Source: Tilletiaria anomala UBC 951 (Eukaryota; Basidiomycota; Exobasidiomycetes; Georgefischeriales; Tilletiariaceae). From it: 64,000 nt of DNA. The notes beneath the pieces were generated by a model. The model was given only the letters and a program-made list of their open reading frames with translations, ran no database searches and had not been told where the DNA came from. Shown piece by piece: positions 1-10,719 of the stretch; position 1 is the first letter of the stretch, and the number at the start of each line of letters is the position of its first letter. Location of the stretch: contig NW_013546979.1 in NCBI RefSeq assembly GCF_000711695.1, positions 62,001 through 126,000 of the forward strand, in the 5' to 3' direction. The position numbers and the translations under genes are program-made.

Positions 1-313
1 TGTCGCACAGAGTCTGGTGCAGGTGCGCGAATGTGCCGCTCGTTTTTTTCACATGCTAAGAAGTACCTGACGCCTTTTTGTTTGTCTTTGGCTTTCTCAC
101 AGGTTGCCCTTGGTCTTTCTGTCGGCTTGTTCACCGCTACTGTCATCAGCTATACGCTCGGCGGCAAAAAGTCCCGCGGTGGCGGTCTCTTTTCATGTGC
201 GTACGGAGCTGGGAGTATGATGCTGCCACAATTGACATGGAGATTGACGAATGATTCGTGTTCCACGCCGTTCTTCTGTACAGTTTGATCGAGTTCCAGT
301 CTGGCATCCCTAA
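1..313 (+). CDS. 3' end of an unrecognised membrane protein gene (5' part outside window)
   Basis: The window opens inside a gene. Bases 1-22 read as the end of an exon, followed by an 80-nt intron at 23-102 (donor GTGCGC, acceptor CTCACAG). The next exon starts at 103 in the same phase and encodes a hydrophobic helix beginning VALGLSVGLFTATVISYTLG, then a basic GGKKSRGGG tail. This looks like a C-terminal membrane span with a short positively charged tail. Read straight through, the frame stops at 286-288. A second intron at 197-299 (GTGCGT donor) would instead give a short end stopping at 311-313. I do not recognise the family. The helix and first splice junction are visible; the exact end is uncertain. 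Confidence 0.4.
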
Positions 314-2293
314 ACATCACCGCCCAGGAATCACGGACATTTCATCCTTGACCATCGCAGCCTTCTGTGCATATGCATTGCAACTCAACACCGTCACGTC
401 GTCATCCTCATCATCCTTCACATGCATAAATAAATCTGCCCCTTCGCCTCGCCATGCAACAGCACCAACAACCGCAAGCTTGGCATATTATCTCAACCCA
501 TCCTCATCTGCACTTTATAGACTAGAATAGACAAGATGAACTGTGAATTCGCATTGCCGCTCTGTAGATAGACATACTGTAACTTATACAGAGTATATAC
601 TGCATACAGAACGCACAACCGCACTTACAGCAGCGCGCCATAAGACCACCACCGCAGCCGATAGGCAATGGAATTTCCACGACCAACTGTATCCTACATT
701 TACCATATGCCCGGTTTAGTCCCCGCCATCTAGGAAGAGGCTTCCCGCCGTATGGCGTACGACGATGTTCATGGCGTGGAACACGCGGATATGACCCGGT
801 TTGCCATTGGGCAGAGTAGAGCTTTGCCTCTGAGGAAATACAGCTACGTGCTGCCAAAGGAGTGATGCGAGGTATCTACAATTTCTCCTATGCAGTCCAA
901 TATTGCGTATGCATGTCATTTGCCAATCCGGTCGTCATGCTTCAAAGATTCATGCTTTGATTCTTCACCTTCATCCCCGCCGCCGCCGTCTTTGTCATCA
1001 GCCTCATCCAATGAACAGCCCTTCCGTCCAAATGGGCTGTCCTCTCGGTGAGCTCCATCAGCTTGTCCTTTCCATTGCCCATTCTGAATCGAGTACTGAC
1101 TGACTTGCCAATCTGGTATTTTGGCGGCTAAGTTCTCTAAGATTTTGGGACCCCAGAGCTGAGAGCTGCAAGGTAGCAACGTTCTGCCCTCGGTGAGTCC
1201 TCCTTCGCTATTTTGGTGGCAGCAACATGAAGTGGCAGCTTATTATAGGCGCAGGACGTGGATGCACATACGCGTAGCTTTCGCAACCCTACATACATAC
1301 ACTATGATGACGCTCTCACAAGGCGCAACCGGAAGATGTAGCATGAAAGGCACAGCAGGGGGGGGGGCAGTCCACGGAGCAAAACTCAAATGCGGCCACA
1401 CACCACACCGCACCTTCCCCATGTGGTACAACCTGACACACCCGCCGTGCCTTGATGCGTAGAGAGTGTTCTTATGCCCACTCTTCGCTAGCGCCGATCA
1501 CACAGGAACAACAAGGCACCAATCAATCCTCAATTAAAAGAGAAAGACTATATGGTTGCTGGCTAGCAGCACTGAAAGAACCCAAGAAGCGCTATAACCT
1601 GCAGGCCATGTGATTTTGATTCTGTCGCCCTTCGCAATAATACAAGGGCTGCTGCCTGCTTGCGAGATAACCCAGCATTCTCTCAAGGGTTTTTGGGGGG
1701 GCTGCTGCGCTGCACAGTCGATAGACAGGGTGCTCGTGAGACTGCGATAAGAGCGACGCAAGCACTAGTTTGGCGTTCTGGCTGCCATGGAGACGTGACG
1801 CGTGGGTGGTCAATGTCCATCCATCGTCGTCCGTTGTCCCCTTTCATACTTCGGGGGAGACTGCAGAGGGTCATCGGCATCAGATGAGTAAACTGTAGCA
1901 GAGGACGACAGAGAGCCATTTTTATGAGAAGTCGTCCTCCACCATCCGGCATCCGTCCCTCGCCCATCGCCCATCGGTCACGCGGTCACGTCTCAGTTCG
2001 TTCCAGTGGGCTGTGAGTAGAGCCGAGCCGGCTGCACTTACTGGCCATCCCAACATCACCACATCACCTCTCTAGTGTTACATTCACTCTTCATACGCAC
2101 CCTCTCTTCGCTGTTCCTTTCGCACCAGGGCACATCCGCGTGCACCCTATAAAATAGCGTGCCGTTCGTCTGCTTAAGCTAGCTTCGCCATCACCGCCTC
2201 TTTCCTTCTCCTCTTGCCGTCTGGTACGATCAGACTCTGTCTCGCTGCACCGCAACATCTGTTCCTCCTTCCCTTGCACATATCTTAATCAAA
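314..2293. other. about 2 kb without a supportable gene
   Basis: Only short open frames are present on either strand, none resembling a known family and none with convincing splice signals. A minus-strand frame at 916-1179 gives a Lys/Asp/Glu-rich peptide with some protein-like character, but has no start or exon support. Two short G-runs (near 1360 and 1692) are present. The last 250 bases are the promoter and leader of the carboxypeptidase gene. Confidence 0.5.
2148..2155 (+). promoter_or_regulatory. TATA box candidate of the carboxypeptidase gene
   Basis: TATAAAAT lies about 145 bases upstream of the carboxypeptidase ATG and is followed by a pyrimidine-rich leader. It is the clearest TATA element in the window. 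Position and sequence are seen; its use as promoter is inferred. Confidence 0.5.
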
Positions 2294-4362
2294 ATGCACA
2301 TCCTCAGCAACCTGCTCGTCGTCACCACTGCCGCCAGCGGGCTCGCCTTGACGGCCGCCGCGCCGTCTCACCCTCCGTATTCTGCTGCTTCGCGTCCGGG
2401 ACCTCTGCAGCAACTATCGGCGCCATCGCCACCCTCTTCTTTGCATCTTGCATCTGCACCCGGCGCAGCTTCAAGTAGCGTCAATGGTGCACTATCTTTC
2501 AGCTCACCGCAGGCTAAACAGGTGCATACTTTCGGCGAAGAACGGGGTCTTGCGTATACTGCTTGGCTAGTCGGTCGGTCGCTGACCCTCTGCCTCATTG
2601 CATCCTCCCTTCTCGCGCCAAGTACTACGTTGGCAACAGCTACCCGACCGTCCCATTCCCCGTCCCCGAATCGTGGGCGGGATTGATGCCCATCTCGCAG
2701 GACTCGCAGTCATTGAAGCGCTTCTTCTTCTGGCTCTACCCAGCGCAAGACGAGTCGAATGATTTTGCCATCTGGCTCAACGGCGGTCCCGGGTGTAGCT
2801 CGCTCGAAGGGCTGTTGCAGGGTGCGTCCGGTGGCGAGAGTGTTCTCAGGAACATCGGCCTAAACAAACAAAACTCAGATTGATAGGTCACAGTATGGAT
2901 AGAATTGGACGACTGATGACTCACAAGCCCTTTTCCTCTCATCATGTTCTACCGCTCAGAGAATGGGCCATTGAGTTTCGCTTGGAATGTCTCGGGCTTC
3001 CCGGACCAGCCTTACGTGCAACGCAACCCGTACAGCTGGACAAACCTGACCAACATGCTCTGGGTCGAGCAGCCCGTTTCAACAGGTACGCGTTGCGTCT
3101 GCTAATATCCGGGAACAGGGAAAGCTGACTGGTTGTATGCGCCGTGCGCACCCCCTGTACAGGCTTCGGGACCGGCACGCCGGACGCTAAGGATGAGAAC
3201 GACGTGGCGGACGAGTTCTACGGCTTCTTGACCAACTTTATGGCCACTTTCCCTGAGCTTAAGGGCAAGAACCTCTACATCACGGGCGAGGTGAGCGGCT
3301 TTCGAAAATCGCTATGCCTTACAAGCAGGAGCTGACCTTCGCATTCACTTTTGATATTTTTCAGAGTTACGCTGGCAAGTACATACCTTACGTGAGTTTC
3401 AATAGGATGTGAAGCCTGCGTGCGTGCTCGTGATGCTCTGCTCACTACGCCTCGCCTGTGCACGGCCACAGATCGCTTCGAACATCTACGGCCGTAGCGC
3501 AGAAGAAAATGCCGCAAACGGCCTGAACCTCAAAGGCATCGCCATTAATGACCCGTCCTTTACCGGCAACTTTTTCGGCGAGGAGGCCGCCTCGATTGAG
3601 TTTGCCAAGCGCTGGCAAGACGACCTGCGTCTGTCCGACGGTTTCATCAAAGCCCTTGACGCCGACGCTGCCAAGCACAATTTTACCAATTTCGTCGAGA
3701 AGAACCTCGTCTACCCGCCGCCCAAGGACGGGATCCAAATCCCCAAGGCATACGCCGCTGATGACAACTACGATCCGTGGGGCACCATCTACGATCAGGC
3801 AACCCGGCTCAACAAGAACTTCAACGTCTACAATGTCGCCATGTCGTATTACACCAAAGACTCCCTCGGCTATCCGCCGGCCCAATACACCGCTTCCTCC
3901 AAGAACATCCTCAACGATATCCAGGGCTTCAAGGAGCTGATCCACGCACCGAACAAGACCTGGCTGGAGTGCACGGCAGGTCCTGTCTTCCCCACTGGCG
4001 ACGCTTCGCCGGCACCGGACGTGTCCGTATTACCAGGTGTCATCGAAAAGAGCATGCGGACGGTCATCCAGCACGGCAGCCAGGACTTTATTCTGTTGAG
4101 CCAGGGCAGCCAGCTTGCAATCCAGAACATGACCTGGAATGGAGCGCGCGGGTTCCAGTCCAAGCCGAGCGCCACGCTTATCGTGAACGGCAAATCTGCT
4201 GGAACATACCATGCGGAACGTGGATTGACGTTCATTGAGGTCGAGGGCTCGGGCCATATGATCCCGCAAGATAGGCCGGCAACTGCGTTCAAGAACATGC
4301 AGTACTTGCTCGGTCAAATCGACCTCGATCAGCTGGGCAAGTCAGCGCAGGGGATTCTTTAA
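2294..4362 (+). CDS. secreted/vacuolar serine carboxypeptidase (peptidase family S10)
   Basis: Removes C-terminal amino acids from peptides in the vacuole or outside the cell. Six exons are inferred: 2294-2521, 2623-2821, 2960-3085, 3163-3290, 3365-3391 and 3472-4362, giving 532 aa. Residues 1-23 form a signal peptide (hydrophobic, Ala-rich, ending AAA). Family landmarks run in order: YYVGNSYPTVPF, WLNGGPGCSSLEGLLQ (oxyanion hole region), the nucleophile motif GESYAGKYIPY (Ser about 228), then Asp about 441 in HGSQDF and His about 498 in GSGHMIPQD. The triad is complete and length is normal for S10. The start is the only ATG giving a signal peptide. The fifth exon is only 27 nt and begins with the catalytic Ser codon. 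Several NxT/S sites suggest glycosylation. Family assignment is firm; whether the enzyme is vacuolar or secreted cannot be told. Confidence 0.92.
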
Positions 4363-4709
4363 TTAGAGACTATGCGTTGTTGGCATCATAGTTCCCGATG
4401 GTGGCTTATTCGCATGTATTGTACGCTTCGTCTAGAATGCGCTGTGCTATTTGCCCCATGCATCCTAGCGGTGGGGCCTGCAGCGCTTCGATCAAGAGCG
4501 GCACTTGTTGGGGTTCTTCAGCTATGAGGTAGAATGTTAAGGAACACAAATATTGATGAGAGAGATGACAAGCAGATCAGCCTGAGGCTCGAAGACTGCA
4601 TCTGCCATATATCCTTTCGAGGTTTGTCACCATAAGAGACTGGCCGTGGCCGCCGCATGCCTGATTTTGTCGATCGCCTAGATCAGTTCCCAGTCCCCTG
4701 ACTTCTCTT
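4363..4709. other. intergenic spacer
   Basis: 3' flank of the carboxypeptidase and upstream region of the next same-strand gene. No gene, repeat or clear promoter element is seen. Confidence 0.5.
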
Positions 4710-6067
4710 ATGCTCGCACTCCGCACAAGCTGCAAAATGTTGGCGCCAACTCTCGCGACCCACACCGTCGTGATCGGTGGTGGCATTATCGGCTCCTCTT
4801 CGCTTTACTACTTGGCCAGACACCCCGGCCGACCGGCCGGGTCCACGATCACACTCATCGAAGCGTGCAACGAGGTGGCGCCTGGCGCTAGCGGCAAAGC
4901 TGGTGGCTTCCTGGCACTAGACTGGCACGGCATTGAAACGGCCAGCCTTGCTGAGCTGAGCTTCAAGCTGCACCGCGAGCTCGCGGACGCTGGTAACGGC
5001 AAGGAAAGGTGGGGGTATCGGGATGTCGAGGTGCATGCAACGTAATAATCTTCCATTGCAACTCCTTTGGCCTCTCTCTAACCTCTCTTGCGGCAACTAC
5101 AGACACTTCAAGTCCACCTTGATACAACGAAGAGCCGCTCGAAATGCCCAAAGGAGCTCGATTGGGTCGACTCGAAAATTGTAACTTCGACAAGTAGCAT
5201 GGGCGGCGGTGGGACAACGGCGCAAGTCACTCCAAAGCATTTGGTCCAGTACTTGGTTGAAGAAGCTTGCAAGCAACCCGGAGTGAGCGTGCGGCTTGGC
5301 ACTCGCGCCACATCACTAGAGACGACATTCAATGGTGCCGTGAAAGCTTTAACTGTTACTGATTCTGTAGGGAAAGAGGAAAGCCTGCCGATCGATCGTC
5401 TGGTCGTCGCAGCTGGCCCCTGGACCGGCAAGCTATTGGCCCCGTCGTTGATCCCATGCCAATCGCCTTCACTGTCCGACTCACGCACCGCCAAGATCAT
5501 CCGCAAAGCGCAGAGCATCGACGGCTCGCGCGCGCACTCAATCATCGTACGCGGTACCCGGCCTACGTCGAACCATTGTCTGTTTACCGAGATGCGCTAT
5601 GGCCCTGGTGGCCGGAAAGCGGGTGCGCCCGAAGTATATGCGCGCAGTGATGACACGGTCTACGTCTGCGGCGGCTCGGACGACGTGCCGCTGCCGCTGT
5701 CCGCGGACGAGGTCTGCTATGACCCAAAGAAGACCAAGGAGCTAATCGAGCAGGCCCGCGTAATCAGCCCAGATGTTCTGGGAGCGGATGCGGCTGTCGT
5801 GGCAGAGCAGGCGTGCTATCTCCCATGCGGCAATGGTCCACCCGTCGTCGACGGCTCACCAGCGACCGGGCTCTATGTTGCAGCAGGTATGTATTGGTCT
5901 TGTGCGATCCTGAGTGTTGCTGAGATCGCCATCACTCTGTGCATGCCTCCTCTCCAGGACACACTTGCTGGGGTATCACGCTTGGCCCTGGTACTGGAAA
6001 AGTCATTGCCGAACTCATCTATGATGGCGAGGCAAAGTCTGCCGACATTCAACTACTGATGGTGTAG
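4710..6067 (+). CDS. FAD-dependent oxidoreductase of the DAO/TDA3 type
   Basis: Likely a flavoprotein amine/amino-acid oxidase-fold enzyme (DAO superfamily; resembles yeast Tda3). Three exons: 4710-5030, 5103-5886 and 5958-6067, giving 404 aa. The N-terminus carries the Rossmann motif VVIGGGIIGSSSLYYLAR followed by GASGKAGGFLA, typical of the FAD-binding core. LVVAAGPWTGK is the central DAO motif. The C-terminal exon supplies GHTCWGITLGPGTGK, the second FAD-contacting motif, so the fold is complete. The first intron uses donor GTGCAT at 5031. A nearby GTAATA donor at 5042 would break the frame and was discarded. Either the Met at 4710 or the one nine codons later could start translation. Substrate is unknown. 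It converges on SmD1 with only 140 bases between stop codons. Confidence 0.82.
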
Positions 6068-6207
6068 TTCATATCCGCGCTGATACCCGCACTACACGCA
6101 CAGAGCGCATGTTTCACTCCCTAATCTTACACAATACTCAGTAGGCTTTGGCGCATCTTGGTGTCTGGCGCCGGTGCCGCGCTGTAAGGATCTCGCCCCC
6201 TAGTGCT

Positions 6208-7201
6208 TCACCTGCCCCGGCCCCGGCTGCGTCCACGCACTCGTCCCCGGCTCCTATCCGCCCGCCCTCTTGACGCAGGGTCCTTCCTCTTCCCCTTGGG
6301 CTTTGGCGCATCGTCGACGAGCAGCATGTCCAATGGCAATGAGTCTGGCAAGATCCAATAGCGTGTGTTGTTGCCGCGGATGGAAAGGGTGTCGAGCGAT
6401 AGCGGTTCGCGGCCTTTGACTGTCATCTTGACCGTTTTCAGATGTGTGTTCATTTGAATGTCGACGCCTAGGAAGGATGAAGATTGGATAGCGGGTGCAG
6501 GCAAGCAGATCAGAATCTAAGAAGTTTGCTGAAAGGCAGCAGAGACAACGCACCTGTGACTGTCCCATGCACGACTGTCCCATTCTTGAGTTCAATTGTG
6601 ACGGTCTCATTGTTGAGTTTCATCAAAAATCTGGCAACCAGGAGGTCAGTTGATCTGTCAACCTGCGACTGGAGTTTACACGAAAGGTCCACAGTTTGCG
6701 GTCCGCTTTCAAGTCATGCATCAGGGCAGCGCCATAATGGCACGCAAGATTGCTGCTGCTCAGCCAGCCTCAGCTTGAAGCTGAAGACGAGGGTGGACAT
6801 TGGTGATCCATCTCTGGGTAAGTTCAGACGTCCAGTGCATCACACCTCTCGTGCACTTGATCATCTCCAGATCCTTCCTTTGTCGCCTCAGCCGACCATT
6901 CGAACCTCGTTGAAGCTCGGAGCGTCTAGAAGCCTCTTTCGCATTGAGTGCACTGGACCACGCACAATCAACTCGAGCCCGGTGTGGGGCTTTGGATAGA
7001 GCGATCCGCTTTACTGTGCTCAAGATCGCATCTATTCCCTTTGGCCACCTTCATCTTTGATGAGATGTATCCTTTCGTTTCTGCAGAGGTTCTACCCTAA
7101 GAAGGCCGCAAGCCGACACATGAAGGCTCCTCCCCAAAGCGTCCTAGCTCTGCCCAGTGTCATTGCCAACTTAGCTGAAGAACTTACCTGACGAGCTTCA
7201 T
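6208..7201 (-). CDS. smd1: small nuclear ribonucleoprotein Sm D1
   Basis: Core Sm-ring protein of the U1, U2, U4 and U5 snRNPs. Three exons on the minus strand: 7188-7201 (MKLVR), 6554-6630 and 6208-6467, giving about 116 aa. The Sm1 motif reads [18 protein letters not shown] and the Sm2 region includes [19 protein letters not shown], both close to SmD1 of other eukaryotes. The C-terminus is the expected Arg/Gly tail ([20 protein letters not shown]), usually a substrate for arginine dimethylation. The first exon is only 14 nt and was found from its ATG and the GTAAGT donor. Splicing AG to A restores the Arg codon. The first intron is about 557 nt, much longer than others here. Identity is firm; the tiny first exon is inferred but fits exactly. 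Confidence 0.93.
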
Positions 7202-8812
7202 GGCGACGAGTCTTGTGCTTTCTCCTTCAGATCAGTGCTTTGCCGTATGGGCGTTTTTTGATGGTCCTCTGCAAGTGCCCTACCTTGAAACTACTCAAAT
7301 CATGCTTTGGATGTCAACGAAAGTACTCGACAAGAAGCTCTGCGCAATGTACACATTGAGATCTTGTCACGTGACCAAAGACGAAATAGTGTCGATTTCA
7401 ACGAAAAGCAACTGTTGCGAGATCCATTGCTTTTATTCGCCACGACATCCTTACAACCCAGCGAGGCTACACATTACAGTCCATCATTTGCCTACGAGCT
7501 GGGGCTGCGTCGCGTGGTTGCAAGGAAAAGGCAATATGAGGGAAGCGCGAATTCTCTCTCGTCGCCACCTTTGTTACGATGATGAGCGGCAGGTTTTCTC
7601 GCGTCTATGGGTGCGCGCCATACATATATGTCTGCTTCGCAAACCTTTTGCTACATGATAAAACATTACAGAATGGTTATGTATCCCCCCTATTCCCTCT
7701 ACCGACCCCCGTAGTACTAGATGACTATTGATTGAATTGCAGCTCGCTAAGGTATACCGACTCTACTCTCTGGCCACCTACAATGCGCACGTCAGGATGC
7801 ATGGCAATGTCGCCGGCGTAACGAGCTGCGAAGCCATCTTGCACCATGTGACTGACGAATCAGCAGTGTGATAAGTGAGCCAACATGTGTAGATTCCGGC
7901 GCTGGATGATTCAGGGTTCGAATGCACAGCATGGCGCTTTGACGAAGGCGCCACAACCCGCTCCTGTAAGCCGCGTCACCCCAAGCACAAATGAGACCGA
8001 GCCCTGTCTGGGAGCACTGGGGGCCAACGCCGCTGCAAGAACTACAGAAATTCGAGCATTGCGAGGAGAGGCGGGGGAGCGCAAATTCTTCAAGAAACAC
8101 CCGCGGACAATGTCTTTCGTAGGCCGAGGATGGGCGTGACTGCTGAAGGTCACGGTAGTACGTTGCAGAACTGCTCTTTCTTCACCATGACGCTTTCGTC
8201 AGACGCTGTTTCTCTGGTCGCCTTCCGCTTGCCGGGGCCCTCTACTCGGTGAAGCTACGATGGCAAGGGCCACTTGTCGGAAGCAGATGGTGTGGGTCAT
8301 GCAAATCGCATGAATTGGAGGAAGGGATAACACATTATGCGAGCGCCAGCTGAGGACTGTTCGCCTCTAAGCCTCGGCGTGCATTTGGGCTTTCGATTGA
8401 CAGATTCAAGTGCGCCCGCGCACGCTGCATCACGAAGGCGATTGTAAGTTTCGTGGTCAGAAGGGAAGCAATGGGGGTTGACCCCTACATGGTCGACTTC
8501 AACAACCTGGTTCATCTAGAGTCCAAAAGTGCTCTCTTACTAGCTCGCAGGAATTGTCTTGTGTCCGCAGTGGATGTGACGCGTATTGTAGGGTTGCGAA
8601 TTATTCAGCCCGCGTACGTCCGAGGTTGCCTGACGCGTCTCTCGGACACTGATCCAGTGCTGCTTCCCAGAAAAACCCCCCTCCACCACACCGCCGACTG
8701 CGGTTTGCCCTTTATACAAGCATGTCTTCTGGCTCGCCTCTTCACATCCATCATACCTTGCTACCCTCGTCTCCAGACCAATTTCCAGCAACACCTAGGG
8801 AAAGTTGCCAAG
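7202..8812. other. divergent intergenic region between SmD1 and RPL10
   Basis: 1.6 kb with no supportable gene. The longest frame (7200-7658, +) is unlike any family I know. The RPL10 reading frame happens to stay open upstream to 8453, but the sequence there looks like leader. A GGTTCGAAT near 7914 resembles a tRNA T-arm but no matching cloverleaf is found. A TATAC at about 8711 could serve RPL10. Confidence 0.5.
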
Positions 8813-10023
8813 ATGGGTCGCCGTCCAGCCCGTTGCTACCGCTACTGCAAGAACAAGCCCTACGTGAGTAGCAGAAGCACACTTTATCGATTCATGACGA
8901 GCCGGCGGTGCTCATAAGTACTTATTGTCTCTCCTGCAGCCCAAGAGTAGGTACAACCGTGGTGTCCCTGACCCCAAGGTGAGCTTTTATTCAAGCCTGT
9001 CAATACTGTGGTCACAGTTGGTGGCCCAAACATGATTTAGAGGAAGCTGCAGTGGCTTCATTTGGCCAGGAAAAGAACGAAATTTATTGTAGAGACTTGT
9101 TGGCAGGGGGTTGGCAAAGGTGACCTTATCAAGAGCTCACGAGAGCCGGGGCGTGGGGCGGTTGGCCTTGGCAGAATACGAGAGCGTTGGGCCGCTGGCC
9201 ATGCAAGTTGCCAGATGATAGGGTAATGTGCACGTTGGACAGTGAGGATGGCTCATGGGGAGGCAGTGCTGCTTCTGTCATGGGTTGGGGGAATAGCGTG
9301 GCATGCGGCTTCGCTGCATGTCCTCCGCGATATTGTCCGCACTTTAGAGCGGGACGCGACTGACTCGTTGGGCTGCGACTGCAGATTCGTATCTACGATC
9401 TTGGTCGTAAGAAGGCGTCAGTCGACGACTTCCCCTTCTGCTGCCACTTGGTCTGCGATGAGCACCAGCAAATCACTTCGGAAGCCCTCGAGGCCGCCCG
9501 TATTTGCGCCAACAAGTACATGACCAAGACTAGCGGCAAGGACTCTTTCCACATGCGTGTGCGCGTCCACCCCTTCCACGTCATTCGCATCAACAAGATG
9601 CTTTCATGCGCCGGAGCTGATAGGCTTCAAACGGGCATGCGTGGCGCATGGGGCAAGCCATACGACACTGTCGCACGTGTCGATATTGGCCAGGTTCTTC
9701 TGTCCATCCGCTCGCGTGACAGCAACAAGGTGAGCATTGCATATACAGATCAACTAATTTGCTTTCGAAGCTAACGCTTCACGTTCATTCTGCAGGCTAC
9801 CGTCATGGAGGCTCTCCGCCGTGCCCGCTACAAGTTCGCTGGTCGCCAGAAGATCATTATTTCCAAGAAGTGGGGCTTCACCAACATGGACCGGACCCAG
9901 TTCGCAACGGCCAAGTCGGAGAACCGTATCCTCAAGGACGGTGCATACCTTCAGTACATCAACAACCGTGGCCCACTCGAGAAGAACCTTCGCCTCCAGG
10001 CCCGTATTGCTGCGCAGAAGTGA
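8813..10023 (+). CDS. rpl10: 60S ribosomal protein L10 (uL16, QM protein)
   Basis: Large-subunit ribosomal protein needed for subunit joining and the P-site/tRNA corridor. Four exons: 8813-8863, 8940-8978, 9385-9729 and 9796-10023, giving 220 aa, one short of yeast. It starts [20 protein letters not shown] and contains the conserved loop region [20 protein letters not shown] and the C-terminal segment [12 protein letters not shown]. All junctions keep the frame (phase 0). Introns are 76, 406 and 66 nt. The second is unusually long for this window, as is common for ribosomal-protein introns that host small nucleolar RNAs. I could not find convincing C/D boxes in it. Identity is certain from end-to-end resemblance. 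Confidence 0.97.
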
Positions 10024-10719
10024 GCGGGAACGCTTCTGAGCCTCTTGTACCATTGCATTCTTCGCGTCTGCTTCTACAAGTGTACTAGATGTTCGGCACT
10101 GCTGTACGTGTAATGCTATTCTTGGACAGACCTACCCTCACATCATGTTATGCTTCTGCTGGCTGATGAATGTACACGAAGGCAATCGGTTAGATGCAGC
10201 GTCCGAGTGGCGCAGTAGCCATTACACAGGTTCGGTTGGACTGGCGTGCTATTGCGTCGGGCAAATCGTCTTGGGGGAATGCGTCGAGTCTGACTGCTAG
10301 CCGCCAGGACTGGACGCACGAAGGCGAGAAGCGACTTGTGGCGCAATTACCCCTACTCCTTGGTCAGCACTCCTTCGAATGGCAAATGCCTCCTTTGATT
10401 GAATACCTGGCTTGCGGTGCTATCGCGGATGCCATCCACTTTGTCCTTTCATTGTCTTGCCAACATGGACCCACGTCTTTGCCTCTGCACGAAGCTATAG
10501 ATGTACACTTTGAATGTGAGCGAACGCCAGCGGTTTCCAGGTTGCACTGAGCGGAGCCGAACCTTCACTATTCTCTATATTCACTATTCACTATTCACTA
10601 TATTCACTGTTCACTATTCACTATTCACTACTGATCAGCCCTCCTGCTTCACACACTTTACAATTTAGATATCCTCACACTCACTGCAACGCCAACGAGA
10701 GAAAAGCGCGCTTGGCAGC
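10024..10719. other. intergenic region with a heptamer repeat
   Basis: 3' flank of RPL10 and upstream region of the Nudix gene. No gene is seen. It holds the TATTCAC tandem array listed separately, about 90 bases before the Nudix ATG. Confidence 0.5.
10564..10631. repeat. imperfect tandem TATTCAC repeat
   Basis: About nine copies of the heptamer TATTCAC, some with an extra TA or a T-to-G change, run over nearly 70 bases. The array ends close to the Nudix start codon, so it probably lies in its promoter or leader. It is a minisatellite by appearance; a regulatory role is speculation. Confidence 0.8.

Noticed and set aside
3445-3945. 166-codon minus-strand frame opposite the carboxypeptidase
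   Set aside because: Antisense to the exon holding conserved S10 sequence; no family resemblance.
5042-5102. Intron with donor GTAATA in the FAD oxidoreductase
   Set aside because: Splicing there shifts the frame; the GTGCAT donor at 5031 gives the continuous GYRDVE/TLQVHL.
7200-7658. 152-codon plus-strand frame starting at an ATG next to SmD1
   Set aside because: Its ATG overlaps the SmD1 start on the other strand, and the peptide shows no domain or coding bias.
7905-7935. tRNA-like T-arm (GGTTCGAAT)
   Set aside because: No acceptor, D or anticodon stems can be drawn around it on either strand.
8453-8812. N-terminal extension of RPL10 by the open upstream frame
   Set aside because: RPL10 begins [13 protein letters not shown] in all eukaryotes I know; the upstream sequence lacks ribosomal-protein character.
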